Origin: Lachnospiraceae bacterium | GTDB taxonomy: Bacteria > Bacillota > Clostridia > Lachnospirales > Lachnospiraceae | Assembly: GCA_910574805.1 (NCBI GenBank) | Contig: CAJTCV010000003.1 | Location: 62,001-126,000 of the forward strand | DNA length: 64,000 nt | Direction of reading: 5' to 3' | Shown here: positions 16,652 through 25,412 of the stretch, one piece after another | Layout of the letters: each line of letters starts with the position of its first letter | Position numbering within the stretch: position 1 is the stretch's first letter | The notes under the pieces: generated by a model | Told to the model about the DNA's origin: nothing | What the model saw: only the letters and a program-made list of their open reading frames with translations | Database searches by the model: none | Program-made: the position numbers and the translations under genes

Positions 16652-18535
16652 ATGATGAAGAAATTAAAGAAGATTCTGGCCATGGCATTAGCGATGGCAA
16701 TGGTACTGGGAATGTCGGTGACGACGTTTGCGGCGACCCCGCATGAGGGTGATACAACAACAGTAAAAATAACGGGTCTGGACTCTGGAGCAACAGTAAA
16801 CTTATATCGGATTGCCGAAGGTGTTTATGGAACTGATGGAAGTTCTGGTGCTGTGGGATTTATCAATTATGAGTGGCTTACATTGAATGGCACAAAATTA
16901 ATTGCAAACGTAAATAGTCCAACAGCAGCAGAAATCAATCAGATTGCTCAGGTTATTAAAGGCACGGCTGGTGAGAATGTTTTCTTTACAGATAAGGATG
17001 GTGATAAAGTTACACTGAGTCCGGTTAATACGCAGGAAAATCTGTCCGGAACAGAGTATAGCTATACTAGCGCAACAGCAGGTGCTTATGTTGCAATTAT
17101 TACGGGCGGTCCAAATGACAAGTCGATTTATAATCCGGTTTATCTGACGGCATCCTATGGGAATTCAGGTGATAAAGCTGGTTCTTTAATTGGCGGAACT
17201 ATTAGTGCAAACAGCACCTATATCGGAACAAATGCTGTAGCAAAGAAATCCAACCCGACGATTGATAAAAGTGTAACCGGAGCTACAGAGGATACTGCAG
17301 ACGAAAGTAAAAAAATTGCAACCGCTTCTGTAGGTAAGGTGTTGACCTTTACCCTGGATAAAATACAGGTTCCCAGTTATACGGCCAATGCAACGAATAA
17401 GACTTTCTTTATCTCTGATACAATGGTTACGGGATTGACGTTTGATTATAGTTCTTTGAACGTATCACTTGGAGAAAAGAATCCTGTTGTTACGAAAGCA
17501 GATTCCAGTGATCCCAGTGACACTGAAGGTATTGTAGTTTTTATGGCTGACAATAAAGTTATTGCCAAAGCAGTCGCAACAAAGACGGGGGATGTAGTTA
17601 CTGGATTTAACATCAACTTTAATTATGATAATTTGATTTCCAATGCAGACACAGGAGCGATTTATGCCCCAATTGTAACTTACAATGCGGTTATCAATTC
17701 AACGGCAGTTGTTGCAGGTGAGGGTAATGTCAATACTGCTACATTGTATTATGCTAAACAGCCTAATAAGGGTTCAACTCATGATACACTAACCACTCCG
17801 AGGCCGGATGAGGCCAATGGTTTGGAATCTATTGAAGATAAAGAGACCATCTACACCTATCAGCTGGCATTCAAGAAAACCGGAGAGGGAACTGATTCTG
17901 ATAAACTCGCAGGTGCAATCTTCGGAATCTATGCAGATGCTGCCTGCAAGGAATCTTCTCTGATCGATACTGTAACAACGGATGCAAACGGCTTTGCAGT
18001 ATCTACCAGAGTCGGAAAAGGAACTTACTTTATTAAAGAGCTCTGGGCTCCAGCGGGATACTCCTTAAATGATAATATCTATAAGATGGAAGCAAGCTGG
18101 GCAACCGCAACGACTACTGTTACTGGTAGTGTAACAAACAGACAGTACACAACTGATAAGAAAGAGGCAGCAAGGCTTACAGATACGGATGATCCAAAGC
18201 AGGTTGGCTGGATCAAGGGCGGTATTTTCTATGAGATGGCTCAATATGCAGATGCTGAAGCGGCAACAGTAGCCGGTGCACAGGCAGCATACATTAAGAG
18301 CACATCCACAAGTAATACGACGAGTGTGACAACGATCGAAGCTACAGGTAACGGCACAGTGACAGCGCTTACGGATGCGAATGGTAAGGATGTATCAGCA
18401 ATCACCAACACCAAGCTCACATCCCTGCCCTCCACCGGCGGTATCGGTACCACGATCTTCACCATCGGCGGATGTGCGATTATGATCATCGCAGCAGGTC
18501 TGTATTTTGCAAGCCGCAGAAAGAAAGAGGTCTAA
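16652..18535 (+). CDS. major pilin, SpaA/Cna-B type, LPSTG-anchored
   Basis: A 627-aa shaft pilin that class C sortases would polymerise. A signal peptide ending TTFAATP covers residues 1-28. The body is beta-rich and Ser/Thr-rich. A SpaA-type domain at about 405-490 contains KLAGAIFGIY and the E-box region YFIKELWAPAGYSL, whose Glu supports an isopeptide bond. The C-terminus has LPSTGG, a hydrophobic helix and RRKKEV. AAAGGAAAG precedes the double ATG. The signal peptide and sorting region have the base use of their neighbours, but about 16770-17830 is clearly AT-richer, which suggests exchange of the exposed middle. Confidence 0.9.
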   Translation: MMKKLKKILAMALAMAMVLGMSVTTFAATPHEGDTTTVKITGLDSGATVNLYRIAEGVYGTDGSSGAVGFINYEWLTLNGTKLIANVNSPTAAEINQIAQVIKGTAGENVFFTDKDGDKVTLSPVNTQENLSGTEYSYTSATAGAYVAIITGGPNDKSIYNPVYLTASYGNSGDKAGSLIGGTISANSTYIGTNAVAKKSNPTIDKSVTGATEDTADESKKIATASVGKVLTFTLDKIQVPSYTANATNKTFFISDTMVTGLTFDYSSLNVSLGEKNPVVTKADSSDPSDTEGIVVFMADNKVIAKAVATKTGDVVTGFNINFNYDNLISNADTGAIYAPIVTYNAVINSTAVVAGEGNVNTATLYYAKQPNKGSTHDTLTTPRPDEANGLESIEDKETIYTYQLAFKKTGEGTDSDKLAGAIFGIYADAACKESSLIDTVTTDANGFAVSTRVGKGTYFIKELWAPAGYSLNDNIYKMEASWATATTTVTGSVTNRQYTTDKKEAARLTDTDDPKQVGWIKGGIFYEMAQYADAEAATVAGAQAAYIKSTSTSNTTSVTTIEATGNGTVTALTDANGKDVSAITNTKLTSLPSTGGIGTTIFTIGGCAIMIIAAGLYFASRRKKEV

Positions 18536-18588
18536 GGGCTCTTTCCGGAAGGATTTAAGCTTACATAAGATATTTGATGATTCATTTG

Positions 18589-18641
18589 TACCGGGGCGGG
18601 GATGCCCGTCCCGGTATCACAGAGGACCGTTCGGGTCTTTT
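18589..18641 (+). terminator. two consecutive hairpins after the major pilin gene
   Basis: TACCGGGGCGGG and CCCGTCCCGGTA form a GC-rich stem (18589-18615). Directly after it GACC-GTTCG-GGTC is followed by TTTT (18625-18641). A third weaker stem (GGAGTC/GGCTCC) lies near 18666-18696. They would cut most pilin transcripts while letting some continue into the sortase genes. Confidence 0.6.
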
Positions 18642-18722
18642 GCCCGCAGAGAAAGGGTAATACCGGAGTCAAACTGCTTTTGGCTCCAGCCTTTTAAAAT
18701 TACAACAACAAGGAGAGTCCGG

Positions 18723-19607
18723 ATGAAAAAAGTATTACAGATGATCATAGTGCCAGTTATATTTTTAGCCGGTTTGTCCTTGCTGCTGTATCCTCTGGTA
18801 TCCAATGAGTGGAACAGCTACCGGCAGGATCGGCTGATCAGCAGTTATGACGATCAGGTTGCCGTACAGGAGGCGGCCGGCACAATTTCCTACAGTACAG
18901 AGTGGACCCAGGCGCAGAGCTACAACGATTCACTGAAGCCCTATATCCTCCCGGATTCCTTCGCCAATGCGAAGCATTCCGATGAGCCGGATGAGCGGTA
19001 TCTGTCCTGTCTGAATCTGACCGGCGACGGCATGATGGGATATGTGCAGATTCCGAAAATCAATGTGAAGATTCCCATCTTCCATACGGTGGATGATGAG
19101 GTCCTGCAGACGGCGGCCGGCCATCTGGAGGGAAGCTCTCTGCCGGTGGGAGGCGAGGGAACCCATGCGGTGATCTCCGCCCACAGAGGACTGCCCAGCG
19201 CTGCTCTGTTCACGGATCTGGATCAGTTGAAAGAGGGAGATTATTTTCTGTTATATATACTGGATGACGTGCTCTGCTATCAGGTGGATCAGATATCCGT
19301 TGTGGAACCGGAGGATACCGGCGATCTGGCGGCAGTGGAGGGCAGGGATCTGGTGACCCTTCTGACCTGCACTCCCTATGGAGTGAACAGTCACAGGCTG
19401 CTGGTGCGGGGCTCCCGTATTGCTTATGAAGAGGTTGAGGATGAGCTGACTGCCGCTTCCGCCTATACAGGACCCAGCCTGCACACCAATTACCTGCTGT
19501 GGGTCGTTGTCGGGCTTGGAGTGACAGGGGCTTTTATCGTCATACTTTATCTGTACGACCGGAAAATCCGGAACAGAAAAGAATCGGAGACAGGACAGGA
19601 GCCATGA
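18723..19607 (+). CDS. class C sortase 1 (pilin polymerase)
   Basis: Membrane transpeptidase of 294 aa that links pilins through the Thr of LPxTG to a pilin Lys. It has an N-terminal helix (residues about 5-25), the class C block around YPLVSNEWN, catalytic His in ISAHRGLP (about 154), catalytic Cys in LLTCTPYG (about 216) and Arg in LLVRG (about 226), then a C-terminal transmembrane helix. ATG at 18723 follows AAGGAGAG; the frame open to 18507 runs into the pilin tail. Its stop overlaps the start of sortase 2 by 4 bp (ATGA). Confidence 0.93.
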   Translation: MKKVLQMIIVPVIFLAGLSLLLYPLVSNEWNSYRQDRLISSYDDQVAVQEAAGTISYSTEWTQAQSYNDSLKPYILPDSFANAKHSDEPDERYLSCLNLTGDGMMGYVQIPKINVKIPIFHTVDDEVLQTAAGHLEGSSLPVGGEGTHAVISAHRGLPSAALFTDLDQLKEGDYFLLYILDDVLCYQVDQISVVEPEDTGDLAAVEGRDLVTLLTCTPYGVNSHRLLVRGSRIAYEEVEDELTAASAYTGPSLHTNYLLWVVVGLGVTGAFIVILYLYDRKIRNRKESETGQEP

Positions 19608-20464
19608 AGAGGAAAATATTAAATGTTCTTTTCGCGTTGTTGTTCCTGACCGGCTTTGCCATCCTGACCTATCCCACCATCTCGGACCAGTGGAACACCT
19701 TCCGCCAGTCCCGGCTGATCTCTGACTATCAGGAGGTCGTAAGTCAGATGGAAGAAGAGGATTTTGAGGAAGTCTGGGCGGCGGCGAGAGGTTACAATCA
19801 GACCTTTGAGCAGAACAGCATCTTAAGCGACGCCTTCGGCATCGACGAGGCGGAGCATATCGAAGACACGGAGTACTGGAAGGTGCTCAACGTGGCGGGA
19901 GACGGGGTCATGGGGTATCTGACGATCCCGAAAATCAATATCCGGCTGGCCATTTACCACGGCACCAGTGAGGAGGTACTCCAGACCGGGGTGGGGCATC
20001 TGAACGGCACCAGGCTTCCGGTGGGGGGCGAGAGCAACCATACGGTCCTGTCCGCCCACAGAGGACTGCCCAGCGCGAAGCTTTTCACCGATATTGATCA
20101 GCTGGAGCCGGGAGACCTGTTCTATCTGCATATTCTGAACGAAGATCTGGCCTATGAGGTGGACCGGATCCTCCCCATGGTGGATAAGGATGATTACGAC
20201 GCGCTGGAGGAAGCGCTGAAGATCGAGGAAGGGAAGGATCAGGTGACGTTATTTACCTGTACGCCCTATGGGGTGAACAGCCACCGGCTGCTGGTACGGG
20301 GCCATCGGGTGCCCTACAATGGAGAACTTGACACGGCGCCGACGCCGGCAGAGTCCATGGTACAGGCGATACAGAACTATTATATGCTGTATCTGCTCCT
20401 TGGAGTCAGCGTCACCGCCCTGGTGATCTTTCTCCTGTGGCGTATCATCGGAAGAAAGAAGTAA
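19604..20464 (+). CDS. class C sortase 2 (pilin polymerase)
   Basis: Second class C sortase, 286 aa. It has an N-terminal helix, LTYPTISDQWN, catalytic His in LSAHRGLP (about 152), catalytic Cys in LFTCTPYG (about 218), the Arg in LLVRGHR, and a C-terminal transmembrane helix. It is clearly related to sortase 1 but diverged throughout, so the pair is likely specialised, for example shaft polymerisation versus minor pilin or tip attachment. Start at 19604 is coupled to the upstream stop. Confidence 0.93.
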   Translation: MKRKILNVLFALLFLTGFAILTYPTISDQWNTFRQSRLISDYQEVVSQMEEEDFEEVWAAARGYNQTFEQNSILSDAFGIDEAEHIEDTEYWKVLNVAGDGVMGYLTIPKINIRLAIYHGTSEEVLQTGVGHLNGTRLPVGGESNHTVLSAHRGLPSAKLFTDIDQLEPGDLFYLHILNEDLAYEVDRILPMVDKDDYDALEEALKIEEGKDQVTLFTCTPYGVNSHRLLVRGHRVPYNGELDTAPTPAESMVQAIQNYYMLYLLLGVSVTALVIFLLWRIIGRKK

Positions 20465-20490
20465 ATCAAAAACAGCATCTGCCCAAAAAC

Positions 20491-20600
20491 CGCCCCGGAA
20501 GGATTTTACGGAACAAATGCGAGGGAAAATTTTTCCAGATGAGGGGGCGGAGAGAGCGGCGGATGCGGAACATTAATAAAAGTGGAACTCTAACAGGAGG
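20491..20600 (+). repeat. GCGGAAC-type intergenic element, copy before the pilin-like gene
   Basis: CGCCCC and GGGGCG (20491-20549) enclose GGAAGGA and TTTCC segments. GATGCGGAACATTAA follows at 20562-20576, then GTGGAACTCTAA and the ribosome binding site AGGAGG. The same layout recurs at 27965, 33121, 38711, 52450 and 62487. Confidence 0.55.
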
Positions 20601-20608
20601 GAAAAGTA

Positions 20609-21646
20609 TTGAAAGCAGGAAAGAGGTTAAGAAGAGGATGCGCGCTGGCACTGGCCGTACTGCTTGGACTGTCATGTCTGGTCCATATCCGGTCGCAGGC
20701 GGCAGGAGGGATCGAGACCGGCAGGCTGTGCACGCTGACCGTATCGGTGGAGGGCAGTGAGTATAAGGAAGATTTTAATGAGATGAAGATCCCGGTGTCC
20801 ATCTACAGGGTGGCAGATGTGGATGTGTCAGGCCGGTATACGCCGGTGAAGCCTTTTGAAGCGATGAATTTCAGCGGTCTGAGCAGTAAGACAAAGGCCG
20901 GGGACTGGATGGTGCTTGCAGAAGAGGCGGCGAAATATCTGGAAGGAGCCGAGGCGGTTCAGAAGAAGGATGTGGCAGCGAAGGAAGGAAGCACGGAGGC
21001 GGCAGGAGCGGTATTTGAGAATCTTGCCACAGGGCTGTATCTGGTAGTGCCGGAGGCGGCATACAACAGGGATTATACAGTGCAGTATCTCTTTACTCCT
21101 TATCTGACGGCGCTTCCATCCAGTGAATACACCCTCACAGGTGCCGGGAGTGATGAATGGAAATATGACACGGTGATCGGTCTGAAAGCAGAAGGGGAGC
21201 CCCAGTACGGCAGACTGAATATTACGAAGGTTTTATCTAATTATAATGAGACGCTGGGCCGGACTTCCTTTGTCTTCCAGGTGGAAGGAAGGGATGAGAC
21301 GGGCGCGCTGGTATACAGCAATGTGATCAGTACTACTCACGAAGGGGCGGGCAGCGAGACGGTGACGCTGGAGAAAATCCCTGCGGGACTGACTGTGACC
21401 GTGACGGAGGTGTATTCCGGCGCCAGCTATGAGCTCGTGGATTCCGGGGAGAAGGATGTACTGATCTGGTCTGATGCCGCGGTAGCGTCCGGGGAGCATT
21501 CGGAGGCTTCCGTGTCCTTTGCCAACCGGTACGGCGGGGGGAATCGGGGCGGCTACGGCGTGACGAACCATTTTGATTCAGACGGAAGCGGCGGATGGAA
21601 GTGGGTGAATCCCGTGACGGAGTCCCCTGCTCCTGAAGAAGAATAG
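20609..21646 (+). CDS. secreted pilin-like protein without a sorting signal
   Basis: A 345-aa exported protein with a signal peptide (residues 1-32, ending SQAAG). It starts at TTG 20609, eight bases after AGGAGG. The N-terminal region (LTVSVEGSEY through FENLATGLYLVV) resembles SpaA basal pilins. Residues about 190-310 (LNITKVLSNYNETLGRTSF through VSFANRYG) look like a DUF5979/Cna-B type domain. It ends PAPEEE with neither LPxTG nor a membrane helix. It may be a minor pilin held by another contact, or a truncated one that has lost its anchor. It follows two sortases and precedes the SipW-type secreted proteins. Confidence 0.8.
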   Translation: MKAGKRLRRGCALALAVLLGLSCLVHIRSQAAGGIETGRLCTLTVSVEGSEYKEDFNEMKIPVSIYRVADVDVSGRYTPVKPFEAMNFSGLSSKTKAGDWMVLAEEAAKYLEGAEAVQKKDVAAKEGSTEAAGAVFENLATGLYLVVPEAAYNRDYTVQYLFTPYLTALPSSEYTLTGAGSDEWKYDTVIGLKAEGEPQYGRLNITKVLSNYNETLGRTSFVFQVEGRDETGALVYSNVISTTHEGAGSETVTLEKIPAGLTVTVTEVYSGASYELVDSGEKDVLIWSDAAVASGEHSEASVSFANRYGGGNRGGYGVTNHFDSDGSGGWKWVNPVTESPAPEEE

Positions 21647-21664
21647 GAAGGAGCTGCAGGAAAT

Positions 21665-22201
21665 ATGAAGAAGATGGGAAAATATGGAAAACTGGCCGGG
21701 ATGACAGCGGCAGCTCTTGGGATGACAGCAGCACTGACGCTGGAAGGGGCGTCGGCATATTTTACGACGTACGTGTCGGCGGGCGGGAGCCAGGTGGTGA
21801 GACTGGGAAGCAGTACGGAGATTCATGAGGATGTCAGCCAGATGACCAAGCATATTTCCATAGAAAATGCTTCCGCGGAAAATGACTGCTTCGTCCGGGT
21901 GAAGGTGTTTTACGGAGGGGACCTGGAGGTCGTCTACAGCGATACGGAGAACAACTGGTATGAGGGGGAAGCGGGTTACTGGTATTACCGGCCCATCCTT
22001 CCGGCTGCGCAGACGACCACAGGGCTGGATGTGAAGATCAATGTCCCGGAAGGGTATGACCGGGACAGCTTCAACGTGGTTGTGATCCAGGAATGTACGC
22101 CGGTGGTCTTCGACGGGACCGGCAATCCCACGGCGGACTGGTCGACGGTTTACTCCGAATATGAGGAAGTTTCCGAAGGAGAGGGGGCTGACAATCCATG
22201 A
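21665..22201 (+). CDS. SipW-type signal peptide protein, TasA/camelysin-like, 1
   Basis: A 178-aa secreted protein with an N-terminal segment of the TasA/CalY kind: hydrophobic helix, then ASAYFTTYVSAGG, the cleavage context used by SipW-type peptidases. The remainder is beta-rich (ISIENASAENDCFVRVKVF), consistent with a fibre-forming subunit. It overlaps the next gene by 4 bp and the SipW gene is four genes downstream. Fibre or pilus-associated function is inferred from family and context. Confidence 0.8.
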   Translation: MKKMGKYGKLAGMTAAALGMTAALTLEGASAYFTTYVSAGGSQVVRLGSSTEIHEDVSQMTKHISIENASAENDCFVRVKVFYGGDLEVVYSDTENNWYEGEAGYWYYRPILPAAQTTTGLDVKINVPEGYDRDSFNVVVIQECTPVVFDGTGNPTADWSTVYSEYEEVSEGEGADNP

Positions 22202-22968
22202 GAGGAAAGAAAGTAACCTGGGGACTGCTGGCACTGGCAGTGATTCTGCTTCTTGGGAGCACGCTTGGGAGCACCCGGGCGGCGCTGACTTATTACAGCG
22301 AGAATTATGTGGCGGAGATCACAGTGTCGCAGATCGGCGTGACGCTTCTGGAAAATGACGAGAAGGTAAGCAGCAGAGATTACAATGACAACGAATGGAA
22401 CGAAAGCAGCAACCGGGAGGGAGCGGGCGCCGTCAGCGGAGTGCTGCTTGAGAATATGCTGAAAGAGGGCGAAAAGCTGGCGCTGAACAAGGAATATCCT
22501 GAGAGGCTGGCAGTCCTGAACAGCGGCTCCATCGATGAATATGTCCGTGTCCGGGTGTACCGGTACTGGATGAAGGAAGAGAACGGGACAAAGAGAAAAG
22601 TAACGACGCTGGCCCCCAGCCTGATCGATCTGAATTTTGTCAATGAGGATCACTGGATCGTCCGTCCGTTTGATACGGAAGAGGGGGAGCGGGAATGCGT
22701 GGAGCTGTACTATAAGGGAATCCTCCCGGCCGGAAGCATGACAGAGCTTTTTGCGGACACGATCCGTATCGACGGAAGCCTGTCTTCAGCGGCAAAGGTG
22801 GAGGTAAACGGCAGCACGATTACAACGACGTATCAGTATGACGGCGTGGAGTTTCATGTGGATGTGGAAGTAGATGCGGTGCAGACGCACAATGCCAGGG
22901 ACGCAATCAGAAGTGCCTGGGGAATCGACGCATCTGCTCTTGGAATTTTGCAGGAGGATGTAGAATGA
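22198..22968 (+). CDS. SipW-type signal peptide protein, TasA-like, 2
   Basis: A 256-aa secreted protein. Its N-terminus (LLLGSTLGSTRAALTYYSENY) is a SipW-type signal region with an aromatic cluster after the AA cleavage site. The body contains alternating beta-strand patterns (VLNSGSIDEYVRVRVYRYW) like that of protein 1 (ENDCFVRVKVF), suggesting one fold. Start and stop codons overlap both neighbours (ATGA at each end), so translation is coupled. Exact role is unknown. Confidence 0.75.
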   Translation: MRGKKVTWGLLALAVILLLGSTLGSTRAALTYYSENYVAEITVSQIGVTLLENDEKVSSRDYNDNEWNESSNREGAGAVSGVLLENMLKEGEKLALNKEYPERLAVLNSGSIDEYVRVRVYRYWMKEENGTKRKVTTLAPSLIDLNFVNEDHWIVRPFDTEEGERECVELYYKGILPAGSMTELFADTIRIDGSLSSAAKVEVNGSTITTTYQYDGVEFHVDVEVDAVQTHNARDAIRSAWGIDASALGILQEDVE

Positions 22969-23774
22969 AAAAGAGATTCGTGGGGCTGAGTCTTGTACTG
23001 CTTTTGACCTTTGCATCCTCCATAACCGCAGGAGCGGAGGAACTTAAGGGAGAAGCGGGCTGGCAGGTCACCTTCAACGGGAAGAGGATGGAGAGTAACT
23101 TCACTTCGGCTGGTATGGCTGACGGAATCAATGCCATGCAGCCAGGAGATTCCGTAGAGCTTACCATCACTTTGAAAAATGATTTTGACGGTCAGGCAGA
23201 CTGGTATATGAAAAATGAGGTGCTCGAGGCGCTGGAGGATGCCGGAGATGCGGAAGGCGGCGCATATGATTATCTGCTGACCTATACCGATGTAACCAAT
23301 ACGGTAACAACTCTTTATTCCAGTGAGAAATTCGGCGGAGAGGGAAGATATAACGGCGTGGGGCTTCACGGAGCGACTACGACGCTTGATGACTTTTTCT
23401 ATCTGGACCGGATGGGAGAAGGAGACACAGGCGTTGTAAAGCTTATGGTGGCGCTGGACGGCGAGACGCTGGTGAATAATTATCAGAATACGTACGCGAA
23501 GCTGCAGCTGGATTTTGCGACGGAGCTCATTTCCACACCCTCCGGAAGTCCAAACCGGACCCGGGAGGATACGGTGATTGTCAGAGAGGTTCCCTCCTCT
23601 ACAGCCCGGCGCACAGGGGTCGTGCAGACCGGGGATGAGTCGCCGGTGATGCTTTATCTGGCGCTGATGCTGGCGGCGGGGCTCGGACTTCTGGTAATCG
23701 TGATCTTCCGCCTGCGCAGAGAGCAGGAAGAAGCAGCGCCGGAGACGATGACAGGAAGAAGGAGGCGGAAGTAA
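22965..23774 (+). CDS. surface protein with VQTGD sorting-like signal
   Basis: A 269-aa exported protein. Signal peptide at residues 1-25 (SSITAGAEE). A beta-rich domain follows (SVELTITLKNDFDGQADWYMKNEVLEAL is the start of its core, here seen near residues 65-90). The C-terminus has VVQTGDESP, a hydrophobic helix and FRLRR, which fits a sortase signal in which the usual LPxTG is replaced by VVQTGD. It is cotranslated with the upstream gene (4-bp overlap) and probably anchors or caps the TasA-like proteins (inference). Confidence 0.75.
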   Translation: MKKRFVGLSLVLLLTFASSITAGAEELKGEAGWQVTFNGKRMESNFTSAGMADGINAMQPGDSVELTITLKNDFDGQADWYMKNEVLEALEDAGDAEGGAYDYLLTYTDVTNTVTTLYSSEKFGGEGRYNGVGLHGATTTLDDFFYLDRMGEGDTGVVKLMVALDGETLVNNYQNTYAKLQLDFATELISTPSGSPNRTREDTVIVREVPSSTARRTGVVQTGDESPVMLYLALMLAAGLGLLVIVIFRLRREQEEAAPETMTGRRRRK

Positions 23775-23775
23775 T

Positions 23776-24843
23776 ATGAGATATTTTCAAAAACTATGCG
23801 GCAGTCTTCTGATTTTGTCCCTGTTTTTTGCAATGAGCGGCCGTCCGGTACTGGCAGCGGAGGAAGAATATACGTATACGGTAAGACTGTATGCGGGAAA
23901 TCAGGGAACGCTCACCGGCGACGGGATCTCTGTGCCGGCGGGGGCCGAGATCCGTTCCGGACAGGATGAGATCGTGATCCGCGGCCTGAAATACGGGGAT
24001 ACGGTGTATATCACCCCTCAGGCGGCGGCCAGTGCAGCAGATGAAAAATACTATGTGCGGGGAGTCCGGAGATCCGGCAGGGATAACTCGGAAGCGACCG
24101 AGTCTTCGTTCCGGATTGCAAGCGACCGGGACTATGTCATCGCCTACGGAATCAAGGGGGATATGGTTGCCTATACGGTTAATTATCTGGATGCAGACGG
24201 TAACCGTCTTCTGGCCGGCGATACGTATTACGGCGTCGTGGGAGAACGTCAGTATGTGTCGGCCCGCTATGTGGACGGTTATCAGCCGCAGGTGCTGAAC
24301 CTGGTAAAGACACTGTCAGGGAATGAAGCGGAAAATGTTTTTGACTTTCAGTATTCACAGGCTCAGGCCGGAGGCGGAGCAGCCGGAGGGACTACTGTGG
24401 AGGAAGGGACTGTAACGATCATCGAGACGGAGGGTCCTGTAACTGACGAGGGTGTAACGGACGCAGGAGCAGCAGGGGCAGCGGGAGCAGGTGCCGGCGG
24501 AGCAGCAGGCGGCGGAGGCGCAGAGGCTCCTGCGGACGGCGGAGCGGCTGCAGATGCGGGAGCAGGAGAGGCCGGTGATGCCGGAGGAGCAGTGGGAGGC
24601 GATCTGATGGGGGTTCCCGATGAAGACGTGCCTCTGTCGGATAACCTTCGGGACCTGGACGATGAGGATGTGCCTCTGGCCGGTGCAGGCGGAGAGCAGG
24701 CCGGCGTGGTCATGGGCTATCTGCCGGTCTATGTGGGGATCGGAGCTGTGGCGGTATCCGCTCTGCTTCTGACGGCTGTCTATCTGAAGAAGAGGCAGAG
24801 AGCGGCAGCAGTTCCTCCTTCTGACGATAAAGAGCGGTCATGA
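23776..24843 (+). CDS. anchored surface protein with MucBP-like domain and Gly/Ala-rich stalk
   Basis: A 355-aa protein with a signal peptide (1-27, PVLAAEEE). Residues about 130-195 (YTVNYLDADGNRLLAGDTYYG) resemble a MucBP domain. A low-complexity Gly/Ala/Asp stalk covers about 198-280. It then has DEDVPLSDN and DEDVPLAGAG, followed by a transmembrane helix and KKRQR. The EDVPLA box commonly precedes the sorting motif in Lachnospiraceae proteins, but no clear LPxTG follows here, so covalent anchoring is uncertain. Its stop overlaps the SipW start by 4 bp. Confidence 0.75.
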   Translation: MRYFQKLCGSLLILSLFFAMSGRPVLAAEEEYTYTVRLYAGNQGTLTGDGISVPAGAEIRSGQDEIVIRGLKYGDTVYITPQAAASAADEKYYVRGVRRSGRDNSEATESSFRIASDRDYVIAYGIKGDMVAYTVNYLDADGNRLLAGDTYYGVVGERQYVSARYVDGYQPQVLNLVKTLSGNEAENVFDFQYSQAQAGGGAAGGTTVEEGTVTIIETEGPVTDEGVTDAGAAGAAGAGAGGAAGGGGAEAPADGGAAADAGAGEAGDAGGAVGGDLMGVPDEDVPLSDNLRDLDDEDVPLAGAGGEQAGVVMGYLPVYVGIGAVAVSALLLTAVYLKKRQRAAAVPPSDDKERS

Positions 24844-25349
24844 GAAAAGGCGGGAGAACATACAGAAGCACAGGCAGAAGGATCTGCAGCATCACGGGGA
24901 CGGCACTGATTCTGCTGGTGATCGCCCTGTGTTCGCTGCTGGTCCTTCCGGGAGCCCTGGGATTCCGTATGTACCACGTACTGAGCGGCAGTATGGAACC
25001 GACGATTCCGGTTGGAAGTCTTCTGTACGTCCAGGGCGGACAGCCGGAGGAGGTGGACAGGGAAGATATCATTGCTTTTTACAGCTCTGCGGAAGGAGGC
25101 GGGATCATTACCCATCGGGTCATGGAGAACAATGTGGTAATGGGGGTCTTTCACACCAAAGGGGACGCCAACGAAGAGGAGGATCCCATGCCGGTCTCCT
25201 ATGAGGCCTACATTGGCAGTGTGGTCTGTTCCCTGCCTTATGTGGGAGCGTTTCTGACGGTAATGACGTCATTTTACGGAAAGATCACTGCCATGGGCGT
25301 GGTGGTCCTGGGCATGATCCTGAATCTGATCGGTTCGAAAAGAGCATAA
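24840..25349 (+). CDS. sipW: SipW-type (Ser-His) signal peptidase I
   Basis: A 169-aa membrane protease of the archaeal/ER/SipW class. The catalytic Ser is in LSGSMEPTI (about residue 51), the general base is His in IITHRV in place of Lys, and the Asp is in KGDANEEEDP. Hydrophobic helices lie at residues about 20-42 and 135-160. In Bacillus, SipW processes TasA and TapA. Here it ends the operon that encodes two proteins with SipW-type signal regions, which are its likely substrates. Confidence 0.93.
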   Translation: MRKGGRTYRSTGRRICSITGTALILLVIALCSLLVLPGALGFRMYHVLSGSMEPTIPVGSLLYVQGGQPEEVDREDIIAFYSSAEGGGIITHRVMENNVVMGVFHTKGDANEEEDPMPVSYEAYIGSVVCSLPYVGAFLTVMTSFYGKITAMGVVVLGMILNLIGSKRA

Positions 25350-25412
25350 AACCTGCATAATCGAGGGGCGGAGGAATACAATAAAAACAGGAACAATGAA
25401 GGGAGTCTCATT

